Source: Luteolibacter rhizosphaerae (lineage in GTDB: Bacteria; Verrucomicrobiota; Verrucomicrobiia; Verrucomicrobiales; Akkermansiaceae). From it: a stretch of 64,000 nucleotides of DNA. Both the position numbers and the translations under genes were made by a program. Location: assembly GCF_025950095.1 (NCBI RefSeq), contig NZ_JAPDDR010000001.1, positions 248,001 through 312,000 on the forward strand, written 5' to 3'. Each line of letters begins with the position of its first letter. The stretch's first letter is position 1. Below are positions 19,099 through 28,314 of this stretch, piece by piece. A model generated the notes under the pieces. The model saw only the letters and a program-made list of their open reading frames with translations. It did not search any database and had not been told where the DNA came from.

Positions 19099-19605
19099 AT
19101 GAACCCACTCAAGCCCCTTAGTCTTTTTGTTGCCGTTCTGGCCCTGCCCCTGATGGCGGAGGAAGCCAAGCCGAAACCGGCAGACCCGACCACGCCGCCC
19201 GCCGCTCCCACGGTGGATTTCGGCGACTTCTCGTCCCAGATCCTGACCTCGAAGGCCTGGGATGCGCTCGGTGTCTCCAATCATGCCGCGGTGGACGCCT
19301 ATGTGGCCAAATGCATCGAGCTTTACGCCGACAAGGCCAAGGAGATGCAGTCCTCGTTGACCGAAGCTGCCGGTGCCGACAAGGCGAAGGAATACTGGGC
19401 GCTCAACGACGTGGGCACCTGTCACTTCATTCGCGCCCAATCCAAGGAAGCGCGCGGCGATACCAAGGCCGCGCTCGAGGACTACAAGGCGGTAACCGAA
19501 AAGTATTCCTTCTCCCAATGCTGGGATACGAAGGGCTGGTACTGGAAGCCCGCCGATGCCGCGAAGGCGAAGGTGAAGAGCCTCGAGTTCGATGCCTTGA
19601 AGTAA
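19099..19605 (+). CDS. Small secreted TPR-like protein
   Basis: This 168-aa protein has a signal peptide (LKPLSLFVAVLALPLMAEE), a Pro-rich linker and a helical domain with a TPR-like stretch (GTCHFIRAQSKEARGDTKAAL) ending in SFSQCWDTKGWYWKPA. I recall similar tails in secreted TPR proteins near carbohydrate genes, but this is memory and not a search. It is probably periplasmic. It follows a terminator and has its own leader with an imperfect GGTTCGTAT/ATACGAAACC inverted repeat. It stands just upstream of the large enzyme candidate and the sugar symporter, which suggests a role in saccharide handling. Confidence 0.7.
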   Translation: MNPLKPLSLFVAVLALPLMAEEAKPKPADPTTPPAAPTVDFGDFSSQILTSKAWDALGVSNHAAVDAYVAKCIELYADKAKEMQSSLTEAAGADKAKEYWALNDVGTCHFIRAQSKEARGDTKAALEDYKAVTEKYSFSQCWDTKGWYWKPADAAKAKVKSLEFDALK

Positions 19606-19634
19606 GCGCAATATCTAGCAAGATTCTCCCTCAA

Positions 19635-19672
19635 GGGATGGGATCGGCCACACTCCCTGCCGGTCCCATCCC
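19635..19672 (+). terminator. 14-bp stem-loop between the TPR-like gene and the large ORF
   Basis: GGGATGGGATCGGC (19635-19648) pairs fully, with one T-G wobble, with GCCGGTCCCATCCC (19659-19672); the loop is 10 nt. There is no immediate T-run. It could be a weak terminator or an mRNA processing hairpin. Confidence 0.5.
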
Positions 19673-19722
19673 GCCCTTGCCTTACGGATTTTCCCCTCCG
19701 ACCCCTCCCCAGGTCACTTTCC

Positions 19723-22700
19723 ATGTCGATCCGCCCGTCCGCCGATCCCTCCGTTCATCGCCCGCCGACGGGTGAGTTTCCGCCTGCGAATCAGTGGTTC
19801 GAGGAAGGGGGGCAGCAGTATGCGTTGATCGAGGGGCTGGAGGAGATGCCGCCCTTCTTCCTGAACATCGTCAGCCCGGACGATCACTGGCTTTTCTGCG
19901 CCAGCAACGGCTCGCTGAGCGCGGGCCGGGGCACGGCGGACAACGCGCTCTTCCCGTACGACACGGTCGACAAGATCATCGAGAACTGGAACCTCACCGG
20001 TCCATGGACGGCAATCGTGGCGGGGGATTTCCTGTGGGAGCCGATGCGACCGGGCACGCTGCCCAGTCCCGGGGTGAAGCGCCGCCTGCGGAAGAATGCC
20101 ACGGGTGACGAGGTGGTCTTCGAGGAGGATCACGAGATCCTCGGGCTGCGATTTTCCTATCGCTGGCAGTGCTCGGAGCGCTTCGGTTTCGTGCGGCGGG
20201 CCTGCTTGGAGAATCTAGGGGACCGTGCCCTGCGCCTGCGCTTGGTCGATGGTCTCGACAACTTCCTGCCCGCGGGTGTGGAGCAGCGCACGCAGATGCA
20301 GCTCAGTTGTCTGGCGGATGCCTACAAGGTCAGCGAGCTTCACGCGGACGGACAGTTGCTGGTTCACCGGCTGGCAGCCGGGATCGTGGACCGGGCGATT
20401 CCGCTGGAGAGTTTGCTGGCGACGACCGTGTGGACTCGCGGCTTGGAGGGGGCGAAGCGCTATCTTTCGCGGGAGCAGGTCCGGTATTTCTTGCGCGGTC
20501 AGGAGCCGGTGGAGGTGGACCATATCCGCGGCTGCCGCGGTGCGCTATTTCTGGCCAAGCAGCTTCAGCTCGATGCTCGCGAGCGGCTCGAATGGATGAT
20601 GGTGGCCGAACTAGGCCAATCACAGTCGAAGGTCTCAGCGCTTTGCCTGCAACTGGCCGATTCAGCGCGTCTGGATGAAGAAGTTGCGGCGGATGTCATC
20701 CGCGGCCGGGAGCGCCTGAAGTCTCATGTCGCCGCGGCCGATGGAGTCCAGAGCGGAGGCGACCGGGATGCCACGCTGCATCACTATCACAATACCCTCA
20801 GCAATATCCTGCGCGGTGGGGTGCCGCTGGATGGCTCGAACATCCGCGCGCAGGCCTTCGCCGCATACCTGGCCAAGCACAATCAGCCGCTCGCCGACAG
20901 TTGCCGCACTTGGCTTCGGCATCTCCCGGAGATCCTGCCGCGGGATCGCTGGCTGGCCGAGGTGCGTGCGCTTGCCGAGCAGGATCTCGAACGCCTTGCG
21001 GTCGAGTATCTGCCGCTGGTCCTGAGCCGCCGCCATGGCGATCCGAGCCGTCCTTGGAACCGCTTCGCGATCCGGGTGAAAGATGAAGTGGGGGAGCCGG
21101 TGCAGTATTTCGAAGGGAACTGGCGCGATATCTTCCAGAATTGGGAGGCCTTGGCTTGGAGCCATCCGGACTACCTCGATGCTTTCATTACGAAGTTCGT
21201 AAACGCCTCCACGGCGGACGGCTTCAATCCGTACCGGATTTCGTCGGACGGGATCGACTGGGAAGTGCCGGATCCGCATGATCCGTGGTCCTCGATCGGC
21301 TACTGGGGAGATCACCAGATCGTCTATTTGCTCAAGCTGCTGGAACTGCAGTCCGAGGTTCGTCCCGACTTCCTCACGGGAGGTTTGAACAAGGCGATGT
21401 ATGTTTATGCGGATGTGCCCTATCGCATCCGCGGCTGGGATGCACTGCTTGCGGATCCCCGCCATAGTGTGGATTTCGATCTGGAGAAGCATCAGAACGC
21501 GATGGCCCGCAAGCAGGCGATCGGCTCGGATGGCCTGTTGCTCCGCGATATCGAGGGCAATCTCGTCCGGGTCACCCTGATCGAGAAGCTTCTGCTGCCC
21601 GCCACGGTGAAGCTCGCGAACCTGGTGCCGGGAGGCGGGGTGTGGATGAACACGCAGCGCCCGGAGTGGAACGATGCGAACAATGCGTTGGCCGGCTGCG
21701 GCCTCTCGGTGGTCACCGCGGGCTACCTGTTGCGTTACCTGGAGTTCGTTCAAACGCTCATCGGCAAGCATCAGGTGGCGCGGTTCGGCATCACCGCGCG
21801 TTTGGCTGAGCTGATCGAAACACTCGCGGATCTCTTCGCGAACCGCCGCTGGTTGCAGGACGAAGCTCTGGACGGTGCCTCGCGCTTCGCGCTCGTCTCT
21901 TCCGCAGGGCAGGCTGCCGCCCGCCACCGCGAGCAGGTTTACCTCGCCGGGCCGGGCAAGGCCGTGCCGGTTTCGCGCGAGAGCATCCTGAACTTCCTGC
22001 GCGGAGCCATCGCCGCGCTGCGTTGCACGCTACGCCAGAATCGCCGGGAGGACGGACTCTACCATTCCTACAACATTCTGGAGATCGATGCGGCCCGGCG
22101 CTGCATGGAGCTCGGGCGCTTGCCGGAGATGCTGGAGGGGCAGGTATCAATTCTCAGCTCCGGCTTGCTGGAGCCGGAGGAGGCGGCTGAGTTGTTAGAG
22201 AAACTGCCGGGCAGCGCGCTGTTCTCCAAGCGCCACCGGAGCTATCTGCTCTATCCCGACCGGGATCTGCCGGATTTTCTTGGCTACAACCGTGTCGACG
22301 AACGGGCGGCGCATTCCATTCCCGTGCTCTCCGCGATGCTGCAGAAGGGGGATCACCGGATCCTCCAGCCTGATCCGGCGGGTGGCTTCCGCTTCCATCC
22401 GGCGCTGAGGAACGAGTATGAGCTGGCGACCGCGCTCGACCGGATCGTGGCCGAATCCGGTCCGCTCAATGGGGATCGCGACGCGATCCGGGCGCTGTAT
22501 GAGGCCACCTTCAATCACCGGGCTTTTACAGGTCGCAGCGGAACGATGTTTGCCTACGAGGGCCTCGGCTGCATTTATTGGCATATGGTGTCCAAGCTGA
22601 TGCTGGCAGCCCAGGAAGTGGCCGTGAAGGTCGAGGGGGATGATCTCCTATCCGCACGTCTGGCCGCGGCCTACTATGGTATCCAAGGCGGGCTCGGTTT

Positions 22701-23136
22701 CCGGAAGACGCCGGCCGATTACGGGGCCTTCCCCGCCGATGCCTACTCGCACAGCCCGGCCGATGCGGGGGCTCGCCAGCCCGGGCTGACCGGTCAGGTG
22801 AAGGAGGGAATCCTGTGCCGCTTGGGAGAGCTCGGAGTGAGCTTCGTGCAGGGCGGCATCCGCTTCCGTCCCGCGCTTCTGCGTGCATCTGAGTTCGCCG
22901 CGGAGGATAGCGAAGGAAACCGGGCGCTCAATTTCACGCTGGCCTCCGTGCCGGTCATCTACCGGAGCCGCGATTCCTTGAACGATGCGACCCTCGTCGT
23001 GCGTTTCGACGATGGCAGCGATCAGTCTTTCGAAGGCGGCTTGCTGCCACCCGCCGTCGCCGACGGCATCATCCGCCGCACGCATCGCATCCGCAGCATC
23101 GAAGCCGAGATACCCAGCCACTGGCTTATCGCCTGA
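19723..23136 (+). CDS. Large uncharacterised protein, likely carbohydrate-active (alpha/alpha toroid-like)
   Basis: This 1137-aa protein has no signal peptide, so it is probably cytoplasmic. ATG at 19723 has no strong ribosome-binding site. The N-terminal third is beta-rich (PYDTVDKIIENWNLTGPW). The middle holds motifs of the kind seen in glycoside hydrolase/phosphorylase toroid families: YFEGNWRDIFQNWEAL near 460, WSSIGYWGDHQIVYLL near 525 and EWNDANNALAGCG near 648. I do not recognise an exact family. Its 3' neighbour at 39 nt is a GPH sugar symporter, so breakdown of an imported oligosaccharide or glycoside is the best guess. Catalytic acids cannot be assigned from the sequence alone. Confidence 0.75.
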   Translation: MSIRPSADPSVHRPPTGEFPPANQWFEEGGQQYALIEGLEEMPPFFLNIVSPDDHWLFCASNGSLSAGRGTADNALFPYDTVDKIIENWNLTGPWTAIVAGDFLWEPMRPGTLPSPGVKRRLRKNATGDEVVFEEDHEILGLRFSYRWQCSERFGFVRRACLENLGDRALRLRLVDGLDNFLPAGVEQRTQMQLSCLADAYKVSELHADGQLLVHRLAAGIVDRAIPLESLLATTVWTRGLEGAKRYLSREQVRYFLRGQEPVEVDHIRGCRGALFLAKQLQLDARERLEWMMVAELGQSQSKVSALCLQLADSARLDEEVAADVIRGRERLKSHVAAADGVQSGGDRDATLHHYHNTLSNILRGGVPLDGSNIRAQAFAAYLAKHNQPLADSCRTWLRHLPEILPRDRWLAEVRALAEQDLERLAVEYLPLVLSRRHGDPSRPWNRFAIRVKDEVGEPVQYFEGNWRDIFQNWEALAWSHPDYLDAFITKFVNASTADGFNPYRISSDGIDWEVPDPHDPWSSIGYWGDHQIVYLLKLLELQSEVRPDFLTGGLNKAMYVYADVPYRIRGWDALLADPRHSVDFDLEKHQNAMARKQAIGSDGLLLRDIEGNLVRVTLIEKLLLPATVKLANLVPGGGVWMNTQRPEWNDANNALAGCGLSVVTAGYLLRYLEFVQTLIGKHQVARFGITARLAELIETLADLFANRRWLQDEALDGASRFALVSSAGQAAARHREQVYLAGPGKAVPVSRESILNFLRGAIAALRCTLRQNRREDGLYHSYNILEIDAARRCMELGRLPEMLEGQVSILSSGLLEPEEAAELLEKLPGSALFSKRHRSYLLYPDRDLPDFLGYNRVDERAAHSIPVLSAMLQKGDHRILQPDPAGGFRFHPALRNEYELATALDRIVAESGPLNGDRDAIRALYEATFNHRAFTGRSGTMFAYEGLGCIYWHMVSKLMLAAQEVAVKVEGDDLLSARLAAAYYGIQGGLGFRKTPADYGAFPADAYSHSPADAGARQPGLTGQVKEGILCRLGELGVSFVQGGIRFRPALLRASEFAAEDSEGNRALNFTLASVPVIYRSRDSLNDATLVVRFDDGSDQSFEGGLLPPAVADGIIRRTHRIRSIEAEIPSHWLIA

Positions 23137-23175
23137 TCCGCCGCTCCCCCTCCAGCACCCAATCCAAGAAACCCA

Positions 23176-24612
23176 TTGGACCCTTCCTCCGCCAAACTTT
23201 CGCTGAAGGAAAAGATCGGCTACGGCCTCGGCGATACCGCGTCGAACTTCGTTTTCCACAGCGTCAACGTCCTCCTGCTCTTCTACTACACGGACGTCTT
23301 CGGCATCTCGGCCGCGGCGGCCGGCACGCTCTTCGTCGTGGCGCGAGTGTGGGATGCAATCAATGACCCTCTGATGGGTGCGCTCGCCGATCGGACGCAT
23401 ACCCGCTGGGGAAAATACCGGCCCTATCTCCTGTGGCTGGCGGTGCCCTTCGGTATCTGCGGCTATCTCGCCTTCGCGAACCCGCAGTTCGGCGAGAGCG
23501 GCAAGCTGGTGTATGCCTATGTCACCTACTTCCTGCTGATGACCATCTACACGGCCATCAACGTGCCGTACTCCGCGCTGATGGGAGTCATGACGCCGTC
23601 ATCCGCCGAGCGCACCTCGCTCTCCAGCTTTCGTTTCGTCGGGGCCTTCTCCGGGCAATTGCTCATCTCGATGGGGGCGCTGCCGCTGGTGAAGAAACTC
23701 GGGGAGGGCGACATGGCCACGGGCTTCAAGTATACCATGGCGCTCTTCGCGGTGGTGGCGGTGATCCTCTTCATCATCACCTTTTGCACCACCCGCGAAC
23801 GGATCCAGACAGCGGTGGAGAAGCAGGACAAGGTGAGCATCGGCAAGGACATGCTCTTCCTACTGAAGAACCGGCCATGGGTGATCATGGTCATCGCCGC
23901 GATCCTGACGCTTTCAAATGCCGCGATCCGTTGGGCGGTCACGCCGCATTTCTTCAAGTACTATGTGGGGGATGACGGCACGACCGTCTTCTGGTTCCTG
24001 GACCGGACCTCGCTGATCATGACTACCGGTTCGCTCGCGTTCATCGCGGGGATCTTCTTCACGGGCATGCTCAGCCGGCGCTTCGGCAAGAGAAACGCCC
24101 TGATCGGTCTGACAATCCTCAACGCGCTCTCGCTGCTGGCCTTCTACTTCATCCCGCCCTCGGCCTACTCCACGATGATCGTGGTGAATGCGATCGGCAG
24201 CTTCATCGCGGGACCGACGCCTGCCCTGGTCTGGGCGATCTACACGGACGTGGTGGAGTATGGCGAATGGCGCTTCGGGCGCGGTACTCCGGGGCTGGCC
24301 TTCTCCGTGGCCACGCTGGCCCAGCAGCTCGGTATCGCGGTGGGCGGTGGCATGGCGGGCTGGCTCCTGCACTTCTACGGCTTCCAAGCGAACCAATTAC
24401 AGTCCGAGTCTGCCATCTCCGGTTTGCGGACTCTCTTCTCGCTGCTCCCGGGGATTCTGGCTCTGGGCAACGGGCTGGTTCTGTTCTGGTATCCGCTGAC
24501 GGAATCCACCGTGGCGCAGATCGAATCGGATCTGGCGGAGAGGCGCGGTAAGCTCGCTATCAGCAACGATGAGCCGCCGACCAAGGCGATGCTCGGTGAA
24601 GCTCCGAACTAA
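23176..24612 (+). CDS. GPH-family sugar:cation symporter (MFS)
   Basis: This 478-aa protein shows about 12 membrane spans and the GPH/melibiose-carrier signature KIGYGLGDTASNFVFH at the N-terminus, followed by DAINDPLMGALADRTHTRWGKYRPYLLW between spans 2 and 3. It imports a sugar or glycoside with Na+ or H+. The start is TTG at 23176, the only start upstream of the conserved region. It lies 39 nt after the large carbohydrate-enzyme candidate and is surely co-transcribed with it. It converges on the minus-strand gene at 24627. Confidence 0.92.
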   Translation: MDPSSAKLSLKEKIGYGLGDTASNFVFHSVNVLLLFYYTDVFGISAAAAGTLFVVARVWDAINDPLMGALADRTHTRWGKYRPYLLWLAVPFGICGYLAFANPQFGESGKLVYAYVTYFLLMTIYTAINVPYSALMGVMTPSSAERTSLSSFRFVGAFSGQLLISMGALPLVKKLGEGDMATGFKYTMALFAVVAVILFIITFCTTRERIQTAVEKQDKVSIGKDMLFLLKNRPWVIMVIAAILTLSNAAIRWAVTPHFFKYYVGDDGTTVFWFLDRTSLIMTTGSLAFIAGIFFTGMLSRRFGKRNALIGLTILNALSLLAFYFIPPSAYSTMIVVNAIGSFIAGPTPALVWAIYTDVVEYGEWRFGRGTPGLAFSVATLAQQLGIAVGGGMAGWLLHFYGFQANQLQSESAISGLRTLFSLLPGILALGNGLVLFWYPLTESTVAQIESDLAERRGKLAISNDEPPTKAMLGEAPN

Positions 24613-24626
24613 GCATCACGCGGCAA

Positions 24627-25457
24627 TCACTTGCCGACCTTGAGCGGCGCGGCAGCGGTGAGCTCCTGAGGGATGTCCGAGGGTGAGGTGTCGAACTCCA
24701 AGCCGCGGAGCCAGTCGTTGGTGCGATCAAGTTGGACGGCGGCACCGTCGATTTCGTGGGAAAGCGCGCCAGCATCGCGGCTGGCGAGGTGATCGGCGCG
24801 GAAAAGCTTCACCAGTTCCGCGATGCGCTCTTGCTCGGAGGCGGTGAGCTCGCGGCTCTCCTCGGCACTGCGGCGCTTCTCAAGGCGTGCCTTGAGCGAT
24901 TGGAGGCGGGACTGCATCGACTCAACCAAGCCGGCTTTGCTGCCGGGTTCGATCGCGCCGACCTCCTTCTCCATGGTGGCGATCTTGTGTTCGAGGTCGG
25001 CGGGATCTTCGGTTTCGATCAGATGATCGAGCATCTCCCCGGTGTGGAGCAGGCGAAGGTAGGTCCAAGCCAAGCTGGAGAGGCGTTCGCTGCGCTGGCG
25101 GAGAATCTCGGGATTCAGGCGGTGATCGCGCGAGAAGGCTTCCTGCAGTTGGGCGATCTCCGTGGCGAGGGTATCGTAGCGAGCGCGGACCGGGCTACGA
25201 AGGGCATCGTAGATCTGGCGACGCTGGTAGAGGAAGTCGCGGAGCTTCGCACCCTCATCGCCCTGCTTGCGGGCGGCGAGCCAGTTTTTGAAAAGGCGGG
25301 AATCGGGCAGGTAGATCCAGCCGAGCGCATAGGCGGCGATTCCCGCGATGGCCCCGATAGTGCTCACCGTGGCGAGTCCGGCACCGAGCGTGATCAGCCC
25401 GAGCCACGCGTGATGCGGGCTCTTCGCGAAGGCTTTCAGTTTTTCGATGCCGGTCAT
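24627..25457 (-). CDS. Hypothetical membrane-anchored coiled-coil protein
   Basis: This 276-aa protein has an N-terminal hydrophobic stretch (about 18-50, WLGLITLGAGLATVSTIGAI) and a long, charged, helical body (about 60-240) that should form a coiled coil. No family is recognised. It follows the substrate-binding/OmpA fusion by 88 nt on the same strand and probably works with it, for example as a membrane-tethered partner. Orientation across the membrane is uncertain. Confidence 0.75.
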   Translation of the reverse strand: MTGIEKLKAFAKSPHHAWLGLITLGAGLATVSTIGAIAGIAAYALGWIYLPDSRLFKNWLAARKQGDEGAKLRDFLYQRRQIYDALRSPVRARYDTLATEIAQLQEAFSRDHRLNPEILRQRSERLSSLAWTYLRLLHTGEMLDHLIETEDPADLEHKIATMEKEVGAIEPGSKAGLVESMQSRLQSLKARLEKRRSAEESRELTASEQERIAELVKLFRADHLASRDAGALSHEIDGAAVQLDRTNDWLRGLEFDTSPSDIPQELTAAAPLKVGK

Positions 25458-25545
25458 GCTGGCGCAGAGCTAAGAGCGTGGAGCGAAGAGTTAAAAGCAG
25501 AAGCGATGATTTCGGTGCCGCTCGCTGCCACCTGCTCCAGGCCGA

Positions 25546-27237
25546 CTACTCCACCGTGAACCACTGGACCTCCACGCGGCGGTTGAGGTCGGAGTTCTTG
25601 CCCGCGGGCTCTTCCCATCCGCGACCGACCACTTCAAGGCGCTCAGCCTTGATGGAGGGATATTTCTCGACCAAGCGCTTCTTCACCTCGTCGGCGCGCT
25701 TCTGCGAGAGGGACATGGCCTCGAGCGACATGCGGCGGAGGAAGGCCTCGCCCTGCTTGCGGAACTCTTCCTTGCGAAGGTCGTCCACGTGCCCGCGCAG
25801 CAGGATCATCGAGCCGGGCGAAACGCCGAGCAGGTGATTCACATTGGCGAGATACTCGTGGTTCTCCTTGTTCGCCATATCGAGCTCCGAGCTGTTCGGC
25901 ACGAAGTAGAAGCGGATGTCGCGGGTGAGCAGGGGATCCTGCTCGATCGGAGACTGGCTGCTGCTCTTGATCGGCTGGATTGAGGCGACCTGAGCGGCCA
26001 AGGAACCGGAGGCGGAGATCGCTTCGAGCGCCTTGGTATCCGCGAAGAATGAAGATGAGACGGGGGCGGGTTGGAGCTCCGGACCGTAGGCGAGATTCGC
26101 GGTCTGGAAAACGGAGGCGAAGGAACCTGCCTCCTCGATCGCACCGCGGAAGAAGGCGAGGTTTTCGGGGAGATTGGAGAGGTGCACCTTGGAGAGCTCG
26201 GCTGCGGCCTTCTCGCTGGTCCACGGCTTGCCTTCGTCATCCTTGAAGGCGGCGGCGATGGTCGGGAGATAGGGCTGCGGATTGGCGCGGACCTTGTCGT
26301 TGTGGAGCAGCATGCCTTCCACGATCTTCTGGACGATCTCCGGGCTGGCCTGTGCGAAGCCCTTGTTGAAGACGAGGATGTCCGCGATCACGAGCAGGTT
26401 GCGGTTATCCACCAACTGTCGGGCAGCACCGCCGGAGTTATCGACCACCTCGGTCGTCTTCGGGGCCCAGGTCACGCAACCGTCGAGGCTGCTGCCGCCG
26501 CCCTTGAGGTCGGCCAGGAAGGCATCGCCGGCGACGAAGGCGTCCTCGAGGAAGACGAGGTTCACGGATTCCGGATCGCGCGCTTCATCGGGACCATCGA
26601 GGCGCTTTACCGGCAGGCCGGCTTCCTGAGCGAGATAGCGGATGAAGAACTCGGCCTCGCTGAAGGGTGCGGTGGCGAGAGTCTTGCCCTTCAGGTCGTT
26701 CACGCGCTTGATGTCCTTGCGCACGATGATGCCATCCGCGCCGCGGGACCAGGACACTTGGGCGGGCACGACGCACTGCCACTGGCGGCCGTAGTTCGAG
26801 AGCACGTCCACGGTGGTGGCGGAGGCGGCGATCTTGCCGTCCTGCAGATCCGCCCATGAGTCTTCCTCGCTGAGGGTGATCTTCAGCTTGAAGCCGGCGT
26901 TCTTGGTAAACCAGGAGTTCTCGTTAGGATTCAGGCCTCCGTTCGCCACGATAAGGCCCGCGTAGCCGGCATACTCGGAGATATTGAGCACGACGGTGTT
27001 GTCCTGCGGCACGTAGGGGCGTGGCGAGGGGAGTTGCGGCGCTTTGCCCGGGGCAATGAAATCGAAGGATTCCGTGGCGGCGGACGACTCGTCCGCGGGG
27101 CTATCGGCATGCTCGGAGATGACCTGCGGGGATCGGGCGCCCGGGCCCTCCTCCTTTTTGCCGAGCAGCCTCATGATGGCAAATCCCGCCAGAAGCAGGA
27201 CCACGAGGGTGAAGACGATCTTTCCGAGCTTGGTCAT
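25546..27237 (-). CDS. Substrate-binding protein fused to an OmpA peptidoglycan-binding domain
   Basis: This 563-aa protein begins with a membrane anchor (about 7-24, VFTLVVLLLAGFAIMRLL) and a linker. A periplasmic SsuA/ThiY-like solute-binding domain follows (about 80-385, with GYAGLIVANGGLNP, DVLSNYGRQW and GKTLATAPFSEAEFFIRYL), then an OmpA domain (about 430-563, RFYFVPNSSELD, LSQKRADEVKK, SDLNRRVEVQW). No ABC permease or ATPase is adjacent, so it may sense a ligand and hold it at the cell wall instead of feeding a transporter. I recall similar fusions annotated as 'phosphate ABC transporter substrate-binding/OmpA family'. It is divergent from a LysR pair. Confidence 0.88.
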   Translation of the reverse strand: MTKLGKIVFTLVVLLLAGFAIMRLLGKKEEGPGARSPQVISEHADSPADESSAATESFDFIAPGKAPQLPSPRPYVPQDNTVVLNISEYAGYAGLIVANGGLNPNENSWFTKNAGFKLKITLSEEDSWADLQDGKIAASATTVDVLSNYGRQWQCVVPAQVSWSRGADGIIVRKDIKRVNDLKGKTLATAPFSEAEFFIRYLAQEAGLPVKRLDGPDEARDPESVNLVFLEDAFVAGDAFLADLKGGGSSLDGCVTWAPKTTEVVDNSGGAARQLVDNRNLLVIADILVFNKGFAQASPEIVQKIVEGMLLHNDKVRANPQPYLPTIAAAFKDDEGKPWTSEKAAAELSKVHLSNLPENLAFFRGAIEEAGSFASVFQTANLAYGPELQPAPVSSSFFADTKALEAISASGSLAAQVASIQPIKSSSQSPIEQDPLLTRDIRFYFVPNSSELDMANKENHEYLANVNHLLGVSPGSMILLRGHVDDLRKEEFRKQGEAFLRRMSLEAMSLSQKRADEVKKRLVEKYPSIKAERLEVVGRGWEEPAGKNSDLNRRVEVQWFTVE

Positions 27238-27330
27238 GATGGCGGCGATGATGGACCGGACGGGCGAATTTGTGCGATGGGAAAATGTGAAGTCTGTTGG
27301 AAGAGGGTGGGTTTCGGGTGATTTCCGAGT

Positions 27331-27344
27331 TGTTCCGTAGAACA
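27331..27344. promoter_or_regulatory. Inverted repeat in a divergent promoter region (candidate LysR site)
   Basis: TGTTCCGTAGAACA is a 5-bp inverted repeat with a 4-bp spacer, between the substrate-binding/OmpA gene (minus, start 27237) and the first LysR gene (plus, start 27382). LysR proteins commonly bind partial dyads of this kind in divergent spacers. The assignment is inference. Confidence 0.4.
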
Positions 27345-27381
27345 GGTATGCTTTGTTAGCCCCCGTGATTTTTCCCCCTGC

Positions 27382-28314
27382 ATGAAGTCATCGACCCCTG
27401 CCGCTTCCAAAAGCGCTGCCATTCCCGAGGGGGTGGAGGAGCTCCCGGACATCACCTACCGTCATTTGGAGGTCTTCAGCGTGGTTTGCCGGGAGCGATC
27501 CTATGCCAATGCGGCGCTGGAGCTGCACAGCACGCGGGCGAATATCAAGCGGGTGTGCGATGAGTTCGAGGGGGTGGTAGGGCGGCCACTGTTTGAAGAA
27601 CGTCCGGACCGGAGCTTGGTGCCGACCGAGTTTGGCGGCGGATTGCTCGGCCAGATCGGACCGCTATCGCGGGCACTGAGGAAGCTGGGCGAAGGTGTGC
27701 GGACCATGCATGAGGCCGGCCGCGTCTTGCGCTTCGCGGCGGCGGGTGAGTTCTTCCGGGTAGGCTTGTTCACGGAGTTCCTGGCCACGCTAAAGGTCTC
27801 GGACCTGTTCCGGTCCTGCTTCATCCGGATCGAGGTGAAGCGTTTCCGCACGGCGCTGCTGAATGCGGAGTGCGACGTTTACTTCGGCATCGGGCTGGGC
27901 GAGGCGGATCGCTTGGACGCAGTCGATCTGGGGCCGGTGCCTTGGTCGATCATCCGGAAACCCAGGGCGGCTGGTGATCCACCGCGGGGTCCGGCGGATC
28001 TGGTGAATCTCGATTGGTGGATCGCGGAAACCGGCGAACTGGAAGCGGCGGAGGCGATCGTAGCGGCATTCCGGGAGGCGGGGGCAAGGGGCGGGAGAGT
28101 GATCGCGGAGAGCGAGGCACTTACTTTCGCCGCAGACCCCTCGCTCCTGCCCGTTGGAGTGTGTCTCTTCCTGCCCGAACTGGCGTCGGGCATGAAAGGA
28201 CGGGATGCCGGAGTGTGGCCCGCCTATCGTTTGACCGCCTGCCTGAGAAGGAATCACCCCTATGCGGAACTCAAACCCCGCCTGACGGCAGCCGCGAACG
28301 GTCATGGATGTTGA
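27382..28314 (+). CDS. LysR-type transcriptional regulator 1
   Basis: This 310-aa protein has a winged-helix domain after a 24-residue extension (about 25-85, RHLEVFSVVCRERSYANAA and LFEERPDRSLVPTEFG) and a periplasmic-binding-like effector domain (about 105-300). The recognition helix (TRANIKRVCDEFEGVVG) differs from the usual Q-P-A/S form, so specificity is unusual. Its last codons overlap the second LysR gene by 11 bp. It is divergent from the substrate-binding/OmpA gene, its most likely target. Confidence 0.85.
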   Translation: MKSSTPAASKSAAIPEGVEELPDITYRHLEVFSVVCRERSYANAALELHSTRANIKRVCDEFEGVVGRPLFEERPDRSLVPTEFGGGLLGQIGPLSRALRKLGEGVRTMHEAGRVLRFAAAGEFFRVGLFTEFLATLKVSDLFRSCFIRIEVKRFRTALLNAECDVYFGIGLGEADRLDAVDLGPVPWSIIRKPRAAGDPPRGPADLVNLDWWIAETGELEAAEAIVAAFREAGARGGRVIAESEALTFAADPSLLPVGVCLFLPELASGMKGRDAGVWPAYRLTACLRRNHPYAELKPRLTAAANGHGC

